From: Tenacibaculum singaporense
GTDB taxonomy: Bacteria; Bacteroidota; Bacteroidia; Flavobacteriales; Flavobacteriaceae
Length of the DNA: 64,000 bases
Assembly (NCBI RefSeq): GCF_003867015.1
Contig: NZ_CP032548.1
Coordinates: forward strand, 1,741,001-1,805,000
Reading direction: 5' to 3'
Part shown: positions 27,523 through 35,748 of the stretch, in pieces
How the letters are laid out: each line of letters starts with the position of its first letter
Numbering within the stretch: the first letter of the stretch is position 1
The notes under the pieces: model-generated
What the model saw: the letters and a program-made list of their open reading frames with translations, nothing else
Databases searched by the model: none
What the model was told of the DNA's origin: nothing
Made by a program: the position numbers and the translations under genes

Positions 27523-27600
27523 GGTGAGTGATAAATATTATTGTACTGAAGGGAATTGCTACTTATTAAGCTTGGAAGTTGTTAAGTAAAGATTATTTTA

Positions 27601-27634
27601 AAAAAAAGTCTCGTTTGCTTTTGAGACTTTTTTT
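27601..27634. terminator. Terminator downstream of the DUF4242 gene
   Basis: A 12-bp stem (27601-27612 with 27623-27634) with A- and T-runs at the ends, usable in both directions. Confidence 0.82.
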
Positions 27635-27651
27635 GAAGTAATAAGTTGATT

Positions 27652-27924
27652 TTACTTAGCTGTAACTGGATCAATAATAGTTGAAACTTTATTGATATTA
27701 TTTATAGGAAATCCTCCTTTTTCAGCATGCTCACGAATTTTTGATTCGCTAGGTGCATTATAAATACAGTATATTTTATTATCTGTAATATAACTATGAA
27801 CCCATTGTATTTTTGGGCCTAGTTCATTCAATACATCACAAGATGTCTGTGAAATTTCTTTTAGTTGGTCTGAAGATAATTCACCAGCTCCTAAAAGCTC
27901 CCGTTCAATAACATATTTAGGCAT
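27652..27924 (-). CDS. DUF4242 / nickel-binding-like small protein
   Basis: A 90-residue ferredoxin-like-fold protein. It matches the DUF4242 pattern: an MPKYVIEREL start, a middle IQWVHSYITDNKIYCIYNAPSE and a SKIREHAEKGGFPINNINKV helix. An actinobacterial relative binds nickel; whether this one does is unknown. It is a single gene with a terminator at 27601-27634. Confidence 0.75.
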   Translation of the reverse strand: MPKYVIERELLGAGELSSDQLKEISQTSCDVLNELGPKIQWVHSYITDNKIYCIYNAPSESKIREHAEKGGFPINNINKVSTIIDPVTAK

Positions 27925-28078
27925 AACGTTAAATTTAATTCCTACTCGTTTGGTTTTTCGGATTTACCCCGTTTTTTATGGTTTCTGGACTCCATTAGTA
28001 GTTGTGTTTATGAGGGTAAGAAGTTGTATACTAAGTTAGTGTAATTAACAATAAGAGTCAACCTAAATTTTAAAAGGC

Positions 28079-28109
28079 AAAAACTCGTAATATTTATCAC
28101 GAGTTTTTT
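28079..28109. terminator. Hairpin in the gap between the DUF4242 and solenoid genes
   Basis: The stem AAAACTCGT/ACGAGTTTT with a ~10-nt AT loop ends in a T-run on the plus strand. The gap 27925-28163 otherwise shows nothing I can name. Confidence 0.55.
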
Positions 28110-28163
28110 GTCTTTAACGTAAGTATATTTTAACTCCTCTTATATAAGAGGCGAGCATAAAGT

Positions 28164-28934
28164 TTATCTTTTCATTAAATACTTATTAAAACTTTTTCCG
28201 TTTATTTTAGTGTATTTAGAGTCTATATCAAAAGCTACTTCCATTCCAGTAATGTCAAACTCTCCTGATACTTTGGTATATTTAATATTCAAGTCTTCTT
28301 CAAATTTTACATTTCTAAATGATACTCCGTCTTTAAATTCAGTATATTTAAAAATAGCACTTTCATTGAAAACAGAGTTTTTAAAGCTTACAAAACGTTT
28401 AAAATCTGCATATTTAAATGTAGCTGGCTCTTCAAAAGAGGTGTTTTCGAAAGTAATGTCTCTGTCAAATTTAGCATACTTAAATGTTGAATCACCTTTA
28501 AACTTGGTATTAGAAAAGTTTGTGTTCTTTTCAAAATCTGAATATTTAAACATTGCTTTTTGTTCAAAAGTACAATCTTTAAATACAACAATATCTTCAA
28601 AATTAGCTACAAACGTATATCCACTTTTTTCATGAGGAATGTAAGCTAAAACATCATCATCAAAAACACAATTTACAAAAGAAACTTTATTGGTAATTTG
28701 TTTTTCAATAGTGTTTGAACCTCCATTATTCCACCAGCTTTTTCTTTTAGGCAATTTAGGTAAAGCCTCATCCATAAAAGTAAAGTCTAATGTACCTTTA
28801 ATAGTGGCGTTTGAAATTTCTATTGCTTTTCCGTTTTTTACATCTCTCATAATATCTGATGCACTTATAGTTTTTTGCGCAAAAGCAGTTGAAAAGCAGA
28901 ATAAAAGACCGATAACAGTAACTATATTTTTCAT
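28164..28934 (-). CDS. Exported pentapeptide-like solenoid protein with a 22-residue period
   Basis: A 256-residue protein with a signal peptide (VIGLLFCFSTAFA). After about 100 residues it enters a right-handed beta-helix-type repeat: FKYSDF, FKYAKF, FKYADF and FKYTEF recur every 22 residues, with Phe spaced 5, 6, 5 and 6 within each turn, ending in a decayed IKYTKV. Ordinary pentapeptide proteins keep a strict 5-residue step (20 per turn). It is likely periplasmic or surface-exposed; the function is unknown. The signal peptide and final basic KYLMKR tail show both ends are intact. Confidence 0.78.
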   Translation of the reverse strand: MKNIVTVIGLLFCFSTAFAQKTISASDIMRDVKNGKAIEISNATIKGTLDFTFMDEALPKLPKRKSWWNNGGSNTIEKQITNKVSFVNCVFDDDVLAYIPHEKSGYTFVANFEDIVVFKDCTFEQKAMFKYSDFEKNTNFSNTKFKGDSTFKYAKFDRDITFENTSFEEPATFKYADFKRFVSFKNSVFNESAIFKYTEFKDGVSFRNVKFEEDLNIKYTKVSGEFDITGMEVAFDIDSKYTKINGKSFNKYLMKR

Positions 28935-28997
28935 TTTAAATGGTTTTAAGTTCTATATAATAGACAACCAGTATTTGTTTTTTGTGACACTTGGATA

Positions 28998-29032
28998 CAA
29001 AAAAACAGCATTTAGTTGCCTAAATGCTGTTT
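28998..29032 (-). terminator. Terminator of the HU gene
   Basis: A 13-bp stem (29003-29015 with 29020-29032), loop ttgc. On the minus strand it ends in a run of T. Confidence 0.88.
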
Positions 29033-29054
29033 GTAATATGTTTCGTGGAAAATA

Positions 29055-29327
29055 TTAGTTTACTGAATTGCTTAAACCAGCACCAGCTTTAAACTTAACT
29101 ACATTTTTAGCAGCAATCTTAATTTCTTTTCCTGTTTGAGGGTTTCTACCAGTTCTAGCAGCTCTCTTAGAAACAGACCAAGTTCCCCATCCAACTAAAG
29201 CAACTTTATCACCTTTCTTTAAAGTTTTTGTTACGTTATCAGTTAAAGAGTCTAATGCAGCTTTAGCAGCAGCTTTTGAAATTCCTGCATCAGCAGCCAT
29301 CGCATCGATTAAATCTGATTTGTTCAT
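29055..29327 (-). CDS. HU family DNA-binding protein
   Basis: A 90-residue histone-like protein of normal length. The two helices ([26 protein letters not shown]) are followed by the DNA-binding beta-arm with [10 protein letters not shown], which carries the conserved proline that intercalates in the minor groove, and VKFKAGAGL at the end. It compacts and bends DNA without strong sequence preference. It stands alone with its own strong promoter and terminator, as expected for an abundant nucleoid protein. Confidence 0.96.
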   Translation of the reverse strand: MNKSDLIDAMAADAGISKAAAKAALDSLTDNVTKTLKKGDKVALVGWGTWSVSKRAARTGRNPQTGKEIKIAAKNVVKFKAGAGLSNSVN

Positions 29328-29379
29328 AATTTAAATAGATTTTAAAATTAATTAATATTTTTTTGCTTCAATAGCTCAA

Positions 29380-29409
29380 CAAATATAGACGGAATGCGGG
29401 ATTGTGCAA
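29380..29409 (-). promoter_or_regulatory. Promoter of the HU gene
   Basis: On the minus strand: TTG (29409-29407), 19-nt spacer, TATATTTG (29387-29380), giving a leader of about 45 nt. Confidence 0.72.
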
Positions 29410-29513
29410 GATTTGACTGAAAAAAAACACTCTTTTGTTAATAAGTTACTATAAATTGTTAATAACCACTTATTGTTTTTTGTTAAAAACGTAAAAACCC
29501 CATAAACAAAGGG

Positions 29514-30458
29514 CTACAGCACTTTTGCTTCTTTTTTGAATTGATAACCGTTTAATAAACTCTGAGCATCCATTAATTTTTTACCAGAAATTTTAATTTG
29601 ATGAATATTTAAGTAACCATCTGTAACAGCAATTTTTAACTCTTTTTTTGAGGTGACAATAGTACCAACCTCAAGATTATGAGAAGTAGGGTCTTTACTA
29701 ACTCCGTATATTTTAGCTGAAAGTTCATCATCTCCGTTTACAATGATAGTCCAAGCAGCAGGATATGGATTTAATCCGCGAATATGATTATAAATATCAT
29801 TTAAAGATTTAGACCAATCTATCTTACAGTTATGAGGATATAATTTTGGAGCAGACTTTTCTTCTAATTCAGGTTGTTTAGTTGTTGTAACATTTCCTTT
29901 AGCAATTAAGTCTAAAGTTTCAGCAACTAGTTTAGCTCCTAAGTGCATTAATCTGTCGTGTAACTCACCAACAATTTCATCTTCTTTAATTACTACTTCA
30001 CTTTGTAGGATAATTTCACCAGTATCAATTTTATCATCAATAAAGAAGGTAGTAACACCTGTTTTGGTTTCGCCATTTATAATTGCCCAGTTAATAGGGG
30101 CAGCACCACGATATTCTGGTAATAATGAAGCATGTAAATTAAAAGTACCATATTCTGGTAGTGCCCAAACGGATTTAGGTAACATTCTAAAAGCAACAAC
30201 TACTTGTAAGTTAGCATCCCACTTTTTTAAATTTTCTTGGAATTCTTCATTCTTTAGATTTTTAGGTTGAAGAATAGGTAGGTTTTGAGAAAGTGCATAT
30301 TTTTTTACAGCAGACTGATTAAGCTTACGACCTCTACCAGCAGGTTTATCTGGAGCAGTAATAACTCCTACTACATTATAATCATTCTCCACTAAATGCT
30401 GTAAAATGGTAGCAGCAAAATCAGGAGTTCCCATAAAAGCGATGCGTAAATCTCTCAT
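29514..30458 (-). CDS. fmt: Methionyl-tRNA formyltransferase
   Basis: A 314-residue enzyme of typical length that formylates initiator Met-tRNA with 10-formyl-THF. The N-terminal domain begins RIAFMGTPDFAATIL and has the catalytic block FNLHASLLPEYRGAAPINWAI and TFFIDDKIDTGEII. The C-terminal OB-like domain (from about residue 208) contains RGLNPYPAAWT. It starts 1 bp after recQ ends and is the last gene of the AAA ATPase-recQ-fmt operon. Confidence 0.97.
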   Translation of the reverse strand: MRDLRIAFMGTPDFAATILQHLVENDYNVVGVITAPDKPAGRGRKLNQSAVKKYALSQNLPILQPKNLKNEEFQENLKKWDANLQVVVAFRMLPKSVWALPEYGTFNLHASLLPEYRGAAPINWAIINGETKTGVTTFFIDDKIDTGEIILQSEVVIKEDEIVGELHDRLMHLGAKLVAETLDLIAKGNVTTTKQPELEEKSAPKLYPHNCKIDWSKSLNDIYNHIRGLNPYPAAWTIIVNGDDELSAKIYGVSKDPTSHNLEVGTIVTSKKELKIAVTDGYLNIHQIKISGKKLMDAQSLLNGYQFKKEAKVL

Positions 30459-32345
30459 TTATTTTAAAAAGTATTTATTGTTTTTTGTGTGTATTTTTTC
30501 TTCGGAAAGAAGCTCTCGCAAAAGTATTAAAATGTTCGCTTCTTTTTCATTTAATAGCGAGCAGATTTCAGTAACTGTATAGGTTTTTCCTTTTTGTAAG
30601 TTAGAAAGAATATCTTTTTGGTTTACATTAACTTTATTTTTGTTTTGTAAACAAACATCACAGATTCCACAGCTTTGAGAGCTGTGTTCACCAAAATAGG
30701 AAAGAAGTTGTACGCTTCTACAAATCGAATTACTTTCTATAAACTGAAGTAAATCTCTATTTTTTTGTTTTTTCTGTTTAATGTATTGTTTGATGTTTAC
30801 AGAAATTCGGTTGATGGTTTTATCATCTTCTCTTGGATGTAAAAAGAAAAGCTCCGAATTATTAGTAGCTTTTGTGTAAGCTATTAATTCCTTTTGAGCT
30901 AACTTTTCTAAAGTGTCGATTACAAACCAAGAAGTAGTACCTAGCTTTTTAGCAATGTAAAATTCATCAATTTTTACAGGGCTTTCAAAAATACCACCAT
31001 ACATACGTAAAATTTGCTGTACAAAATTTTTAATTTGGGAGTTTTGATTTGTATGTGATATAACTTGTTTGCTTGAGGCTAAAAACTGAACTGTTGATTT
31101 TTGCTGAAAGCTATGATTTAATTCAATAATTCCATTATTGTTAAGTATTTGAAGAGCATTGAATGTTTTATTAGGGATGAAATTATACTTATTACAAAAA
31201 CCTAAAAAATTAAAATCGTAAGCAGTTTCTATCAATTCACCTTTTGCAATTTGAAAATGTTGATATAGTTTTTGGTGAATAGTTTTTATTTCATCAATGG
31301 TTGGTAATGATTTTTCAAGTAATTCACTACTTAAAGAAATATCACTATCGTTAGTTAATACTACAGAGAAAGATTTTACTCCATCACGTCCACCACGACC
31401 AGCTTCTTGAATATAATTTTCAATAGAAGAAGGCAAGTTAAGATGAACAACAACTCGAACATTGGGTTTATCTATTCCCATACCAAAAGCATTGGTAGCA
31501 ACTATAATTGGAGTTTTCTCTGTCATCCAATTATTAAAAGCTAACTTTTTTTCTACAGGAGAAAGACCTCCATGGTAAAAAGAACTTTTAAACCCATTAG
31601 CATTTAAGTAACTACTAATTTCTTTCGTTTTACTACGAGTATTTACATATATAATTGAAGGAGCTTTTGTTTTGGTAAAAATTTGATTGAGTTTACCAAG
31701 CTTGTCTTCAGTTTTAAAAATTTGATAGGCTAAATTCTCTCTAAAAAAAGATTTTTTGAAAATGGTAGGTTTTTCTAATTCAAGAGAAGAAATAATATCT
31801 GAAATTACTTTTTGAGCTGCCGTAGCTGTTAAAGCAATTATAGGGATTGTTGGTAGTAACTCTTTTAAAATAGTAATCTCTTGATAAGAAGGCCGGAAAT
31901 CGTGTCCCCATTCAGAAATACAATGTGCTTCATCAATAGCTATTAAATTTACATCTAATTGCTTTATTTTTTCTTGAATAAAACGAGACTGTAATCGTTC
32001 AGGTGAAATGTATAAAAACTTAGTATTTCCAAACCGAATATTATCAAAAAGTGTAATAATATCGTCTTGTGTGCTTCCAGAAGGTATTAAAGTAGCTTTT
32101 ATGCCTTTATCAATAAGATTAGCAACTTGATCTTGCATTAAGGCAACTAAGGGAGAAATTACTATACAAATTCCTTCTTTAACCAATGCAGGTACTTGAA
32201 AACAAATAGACTTTCCACCTCCTGTAGGAAGTAAAGCAACAACATTGTTTCCTGCTAAAACCTCAGTAATTATTTCTTGTTGAGGTTTTCTAAAAGAAGT
32301 ATAGCCCCAATAATGTTTTAATATTTGTAACGATTTATCATACAT
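30459..32345 (-). CDS. recQ: ATP-dependent DNA helicase RecQ
   Basis: A 628-residue 3'-5' superfamily-2 helicase. Visible motifs: Walker A LLPTGGGKSICFQ, DEAH box AIDEAHCISEWGHDFRPSY, motif V/VI ATNAFGMGIDKPNVRVVVHL and QEAGRGGRDG, and the RQC zinc site with four Cys (CRSVQLLSYFG ... CGICDVC). The C-terminus after the zinc site is a short winged-helix-like region; I see no HRDC domain. It acts in recombination and restart of stalled forks. It overlaps the upstream AAA ATPase gene by 8 bp. Confidence 0.95.
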   Translation of the reverse strand: MYDKSLQILKHYWGYTSFRKPQQEIITEVLAGNNVVALLPTGGGKSICFQVPALVKEGICIVISPLVALMQDQVANLIDKGIKATLIPSGSTQDDIITLFDNIRFGNTKFLYISPERLQSRFIQEKIKQLDVNLIAIDEAHCISEWGHDFRPSYQEITILKELLPTIPIIALTATAAQKVISDIISSLELEKPTIFKKSFFRENLAYQIFKTEDKLGKLNQIFTKTKAPSIIYVNTRSKTKEISSYLNANGFKSSFYHGGLSPVEKKLAFNNWMTEKTPIIVATNAFGMGIDKPNVRVVVHLNLPSSIENYIQEAGRGGRDGVKSFSVVLTNDSDISLSSELLEKSLPTIDEIKTIHQKLYQHFQIAKGELIETAYDFNFLGFCNKYNFIPNKTFNALQILNNNGIIELNHSFQQKSTVQFLASSKQVISHTNQNSQIKNFVQQILRMYGGIFESPVKIDEFYIAKKLGTTSWFVIDTLEKLAQKELIAYTKATNNSELFFLHPREDDKTINRISVNIKQYIKQKKQKNRDLLQFIESNSICRSVQLLSYFGEHSSQSCGICDVCLQNKNKVNVNQKDILSNLQKGKTYTVTEICSLLNEKEANILILLRELLSEEKIHTKNNKYFLK

Positions 32346-32880
32346 CGTGTTTTAACGAATGTAAAATAAAATCACAGCGCTCTTGTACCGAACCAAAAGG
32401 AACATCAATAATATTATAGCCTACTTCCTCGTAAGCTTCTTTTAAAAAGGTATCTATTTTTACTGATTGCTCGAAGGTTTCATAACGTTCGTTGTCAGAT
32501 TTATAAATAGCCTCCCAAGGAGCGCACATAAATACTTTATTGTATAAGTATTTATTGCTTTTTTCAATAAATATATCTGGGTAGTCAGAACCTAAATAAT
32601 TCATATAAGCGTGTACATCAGGAATCCCTCTATCAAAAAAGATAATCTCAGCATCACTTTGGTGAGCTTCTAAGTACTGTTGCTCTCTTCCTTCTAATAG
32701 TAATTGGCTAAATAATAAAGGTTGCTCTAAAAAAAGTTGATCAATACCATCTTTTTGAGCTTTAAGTGTAACCTCTCTTGAAATCTCTGGCATACATTCA
32801 TATCCACGTCTAATAAATTCTCTTAAAATAGAGGATTTACCCGTACCAGGACCACCTATTAAAACTATTTTTTGTTGCAT
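32338..32880 (-). CDS. AAA_28 family P-loop ATPase/kinase
   Basis: A 180-residue NTPase with Walker A IGGPGTGKSSILREF and a probable Walker B IIFFDRGIPDVHAYM. The fold resembles nucleoside/nicotinamide riboside kinases (AAA_28), and its members are usually annotated only as ATP-binding proteins. It is the first gene of the recQ-fmt operon, but nothing in the sequence ties it to DNA repair. A TATTTTTG box on the minus strand (32885-32892) ends 4 nt before its ATG, predicting a leaderless message. Confidence 0.8.
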   Translation of the reverse strand: MQQKIVLIGGPGTGKSSILREFIRRGYECMPEISREVTLKAQKDGIDQLFLEQPLLFSQLLLEGREQQYLEAHQSDAEIIFFDRGIPDVHAYMNYLGSDYPDIFIEKSNKYLYNKVFMCAPWEAIYKSDNERYETFEQSVKIDTFLKEAYEEVGYNIIDVPFGSVQERCDFILHSLKHDV

Positions 32881-32884
32881 GGGG

Positions 32885-32892
32885 CAAAAATA
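32885..32892 (-). promoter_or_regulatory. -7 promoter box of the AAA ATPase-recQ-fmt operon
   Basis: TATTTTTG on the minus strand, an exact TAnnTTTG match, 4 nt ahead of the start codon. Confidence 0.55.
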
Positions 32893-32996
32893 AAAGTTTC
32901 AAGTTATAAATATAATAAATAGTGTAATTTTGTGCTTCATCATTATGATTTCTATATTTTTTGATGAATTTTAATACAAACAGTAATTTTTGAGTT

Positions 32997-33278
32997 ATGC
33001 AAGATAGAGAAGCTTTTTATGCAAAGTTAAAATCACAATTAGAAGATACTACAACGTTTCCTGCTAAATATTTATATAAATTTATAGTTCCTACCGATGG
33101 TAATCAAGTACAAGAGGTACAAGACTTATTTGATAATGGTGGAGCTGTTATTGATACCAAAAAATCTAAAACAGGAAAGTATGTAAGTGTATCAATACAT
33201 ATAACGGTTAAAAGTTCAGACGAGGTTATTTCATACTATAAAAAGGCAGAAGCTATTAAAGGAATTATTTCTTTGTAA
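32997..33278 (+). CDS. DUF493 family protein
   Basis: A 93-residue alpha/beta protein of the DUF493 (YbeD) family: FPAKYLYKFIVPTDGNQVQEVQDLF followed by SKTGKYVSVSIHITVKSSDEVISYYKKAEAIKGIISL. In enterobacteria the relative sits next to lipoate genes and may be regulatory; here it precedes folding factors by 9 bp, so context gives no clear hint. Confidence 0.82.
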   Translation: MQDREAFYAKLKSQLEDTTTFPAKYLYKFIVPTDGNQVQEVQDLFDNGGAVIDTKKSKTGKYVSVSIHITVKSSDEVISYYKKAEAIKGIISL

Positions 33279-33287
33279 ATTTATAGC

Positions 33288-34886
33288 ATGAAAAAACTAC
33301 TTTTCATAACTGTTGTTTTTTATGCTACATTTCCATCTTTTAGTCAAAAAGATTCGGAATTGTTTCGTATTAATGATGCTCCAATAATGGTTTCGGAGTT
33401 TAAGCAGATGTATGAAAAAAACTTAACTATTGCAGAGGATACAGAAGCTAAAAATATTGATAGTTATTTAGAATTGTTTATTAATTATAAGCTCAAAGTA
33501 AAAGAGGCTTATAATTTACAATTGGATACTGTAAAGTCTTACCAAAGGGAGTTAGAAAGCTATAAAAAGGAGTTACTAGCACCTTATTTGTATGATGAAG
33601 AAACATTGAAAGCACTGGTAAAGGAAGCTTATAATCGTACTAAAAATGAAGTTAAAGCAAGTCATATCCTAGTAAGGTTTCCTAGTGAAGGATTGGCTGT
33701 AGACACCTTATTTTTAAGGAGTAAAATAGTAGCTTATAAAAACCGTATTTTACAAGGAGAAGACTTTGCAAAAGTAGCAAAAGAGGTTTCAGAAGATCCT
33801 TCTGCAAAAAGAAATGGAGGAAATTTAGGCTACTTTAAAGTTTTTCAAATGGTATATCCTTTTGAAACTGCTGTATACAAAACAAGAGTAGGAGAGATTT
33901 CAGAACCATTTAAAACAAAATTTGGTTGGCATATTGTAAAAACGACGGATATAAGACCTTCTAAAGGAGAGTTTGAAACAGCACATATTTTAGTTAGAAA
34001 TTCACCAAAAAGTGAAGCAAAGATTTATTCGTTGTATAAACTTCTTGAATCAAGAAAGCCATTTGAAGAAGTAGCAAAGGAACATTCAGAAGATACTAAT
34101 ACAGCCAAGATTGGAGGTAAGTTACCAAGGTTTGGAACAGGAAAAATGGTTGATGAGTTTGAGAATCATGTAAGAAACTTAAAAGAACCGGGAAATTATA
34201 GTAAACCTTTTAAGACTGCATATGGTTGGCACATAGTTAAGCTTATAAAAAACTATCCAGTACCTTCTTTTTCAGAAATAAAAAATGAGTTATTAAGAAA
34301 GATAAAGGAATCCAAAAGAATAAAGATATCAGATCGAGCACTGTTAAAGAAGTTAATGGATAAATACCAAGTGAAAGAATATCCTGAAGCATTGATAGTT
34401 TTTAAAGAGACTAAAAAAGAAGCGTTAAATGCAGATGATTTAAATGCTATTGTACTTTCTGTTAACAAGAAAAAGTTTACTCAGAAAGATTTTTTAGAGT
34501 TCATAAAACTTAAAAATAAAGCAGTAACAGAAAATTTTAAAGATTTTAAAAAGGAAGTTTTACTAAGTTGTTTTAAGGAAGATTTATTTTATACGAACCT
34601 AGATTATAGAAATACGCTGTTAGAGTATAAAGAAGGTTTACTTTTATTTGATTTAATGCAGAAAAAGATATGGAATAAGGCTTCAAAAGATACCTTAGGG
34701 TTAAAATCTTTTTATATTGCAAACAAAGTAAAGTATGGCAAAGAACTTGATGATATAAGGGGGCAAGTAATAAGTGATTATCAAGACGAGCTAGAAAAAA
34801 AATGGATTAAAGAGCTACGAAAAAACAATATGGTTAGAGTAAGAAAAGGGGCATTAAGAAAATTAAAGAATACGTATAACCAATAG
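33288..34886 (+). CDS. Periplasmic peptidyl-prolyl isomerase with two parvulin domains
   Basis: A 532-residue exported protein with a signal peptide (LLFITVVFYATFPSFS). The N-terminal SurA-like chaperone part is followed by two parvulin (PpiC) domains: VKASHILVRFPSEG ... FKTKFGWHIVK (about residues 120-225) and ETAHILVRNSPKSE ... FKTAYGWHIVK (about 225-325). A long helical C-terminal region with a basic end follows. It helps outer-membrane proteins fold. It is the first of three related genes (to 37087) separated by only a few bases or overlapping. Confidence 0.9.
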   Translation: MKKLLFITVVFYATFPSFSQKDSELFRINDAPIMVSEFKQMYEKNLTIAEDTEAKNIDSYLELFINYKLKVKEAYNLQLDTVKSYQRELESYKKELLAPYLYDEETLKALVKEAYNRTKNEVKASHILVRFPSEGLAVDTLFLRSKIVAYKNRILQGEDFAKVAKEVSEDPSAKRNGGNLGYFKVFQMVYPFETAVYKTRVGEISEPFKTKFGWHIVKTTDIRPSKGEFETAHILVRNSPKSEAKIYSLYKLLESRKPFEEVAKEHSEDTNTAKIGGKLPRFGTGKMVDEFENHVRNLKEPGNYSKPFKTAYGWHIVKLIKNYPVPSFSEIKNELLRKIKESKRIKISDRALLKKLMDKYQVKEYPEALIVFKETKKEALNADDLNAIVLSVNKKKFTQKDFLEFIKLKNKAVTENFKDFKKEVLLSCFKEDLFYTNLDYRNTLLEYKEGLLLFDLMQKKIWNKASKDTLGLKSFYIANKVKYGKELDDIRGQVISDYQDELEKKWIKELRKNNMVRVRKGALRKLKNTYNQ

Positions 34887-34890
34887 TATA

Positions 34891-35748
34891 GTGAGAAAAT
34901 ATATTTTTTTAATTACATCATTAATAATAGTTTCATGTGATCTAATAAGTTTAAAAACAAAAAAGGTTACCAATGAAAGACCAATAGCGACTGTTTATAA
35001 TAAGCATTTGTATAAGAAAGATATTGTTGGTTTATTACCCAAAAATCTTTCGCCTAAAGATAGTTTAGTTATAGTGAAGGGATTGATTAACTCATGGGCT
35101 AAACAAGAATTATTGTACATTAAAGCAGAAGAGAATATCTCAGAAGTAAACAGTGAAGAAATACAAAACTTAGTTAACGATTATAAAAAGAGTTTATACA
35201 TTAACGGCTATAAAGAACGTTTGATAAAACAACAATTAGATACGGTTGTTACTGAGGAAGAAATAGAGTTGTATTATGAGGAAAATAAAGAGAATTTTAA
35301 AGTAAGTGAAGAACTTGTACAATTTGAATATGTACATTTTGGTAAAGATTATCTGGATAAAAAAGAAACAATAAAGCAGTTTAAGTCAGAAAAAGAAGAG
35401 GATAAAGAAGATTTAGAAAGACATTTATTAAATTTTAAATCATATCGATTACAAGATTCAACTTGGGTAACTTTTGAATATTTAAAGAAAAAAATTCCGC
35501 CTTTTCGTAACGAAACGAAAGAAAACTTGTTAAAAATATCAAAATTCATACAAAAAGAAGATAGTTTAGGAGTATATTTGGTCGCTGTAAAAAATATGTT
35601 ACCACAAAACGCTACGGCTCCACTGAGCTATGTAAGCGCTAGAATAAAACAGATTATTTTACATAAAAGAAAATTAGAATTAATACGAGATATTGAAAAA
35701 ACGCTGATAAATGATGCAATTGAAAACAAGAACTTTAAAGAATATTAG
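34891..35748 (+). CDS. SurA-N-like lipoprotein lacking a parvulin domain
   Basis: A 285-residue lipoprotein (GTG start; signal ending SLIIVSCD, Cys16). The organisation resembles SurA/PrsA: a helical part (KDSLVIVKGLINSWAKQELLYIKAEEN) and EEIELYYEENKENFKVSEELVQFEYVHF, where a parvulin domain would normally begin. The expected A-x-H-I-L and GWHI/GYHI motifs are missing, so it probably acts as a chaperone only or as a partner of its two neighbours. It lies 4 bp after one PPIase gene and overlaps the next by 35 bp. Confidence 0.7.
   Translation: MRKYIFLITSLIIVSCDLISLKTKKVTNERPIATVYNKHLYKKDIVGLLPKNLSPKDSLVIVKGLINSWAKQELLYIKAEENISEVNSEEIQNLVNDYKKSLYINGYKERLIKQQLDTVVTEEEIELYYEENKENFKVSEELVQFEYVHFGKDYLDKKETIKQFKSEKEEDKEDLERHLLNFKSYRLQDSTWVTFEYLKKKIPPFRNETKENLLKISKFIQKEDSLGVYLVAVKNMLPQNATAPLSYVSARIKQIILHKRKLELIRDIEKTLINDAIENKNFKEY

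Noticed and set aside
28210-28635. 141-residue plus-strand frame over the solenoid gene
   Set aside because: It mirrors the 22-residue repeat on the other strand; the true frame has a signal peptide and the clear repeat.
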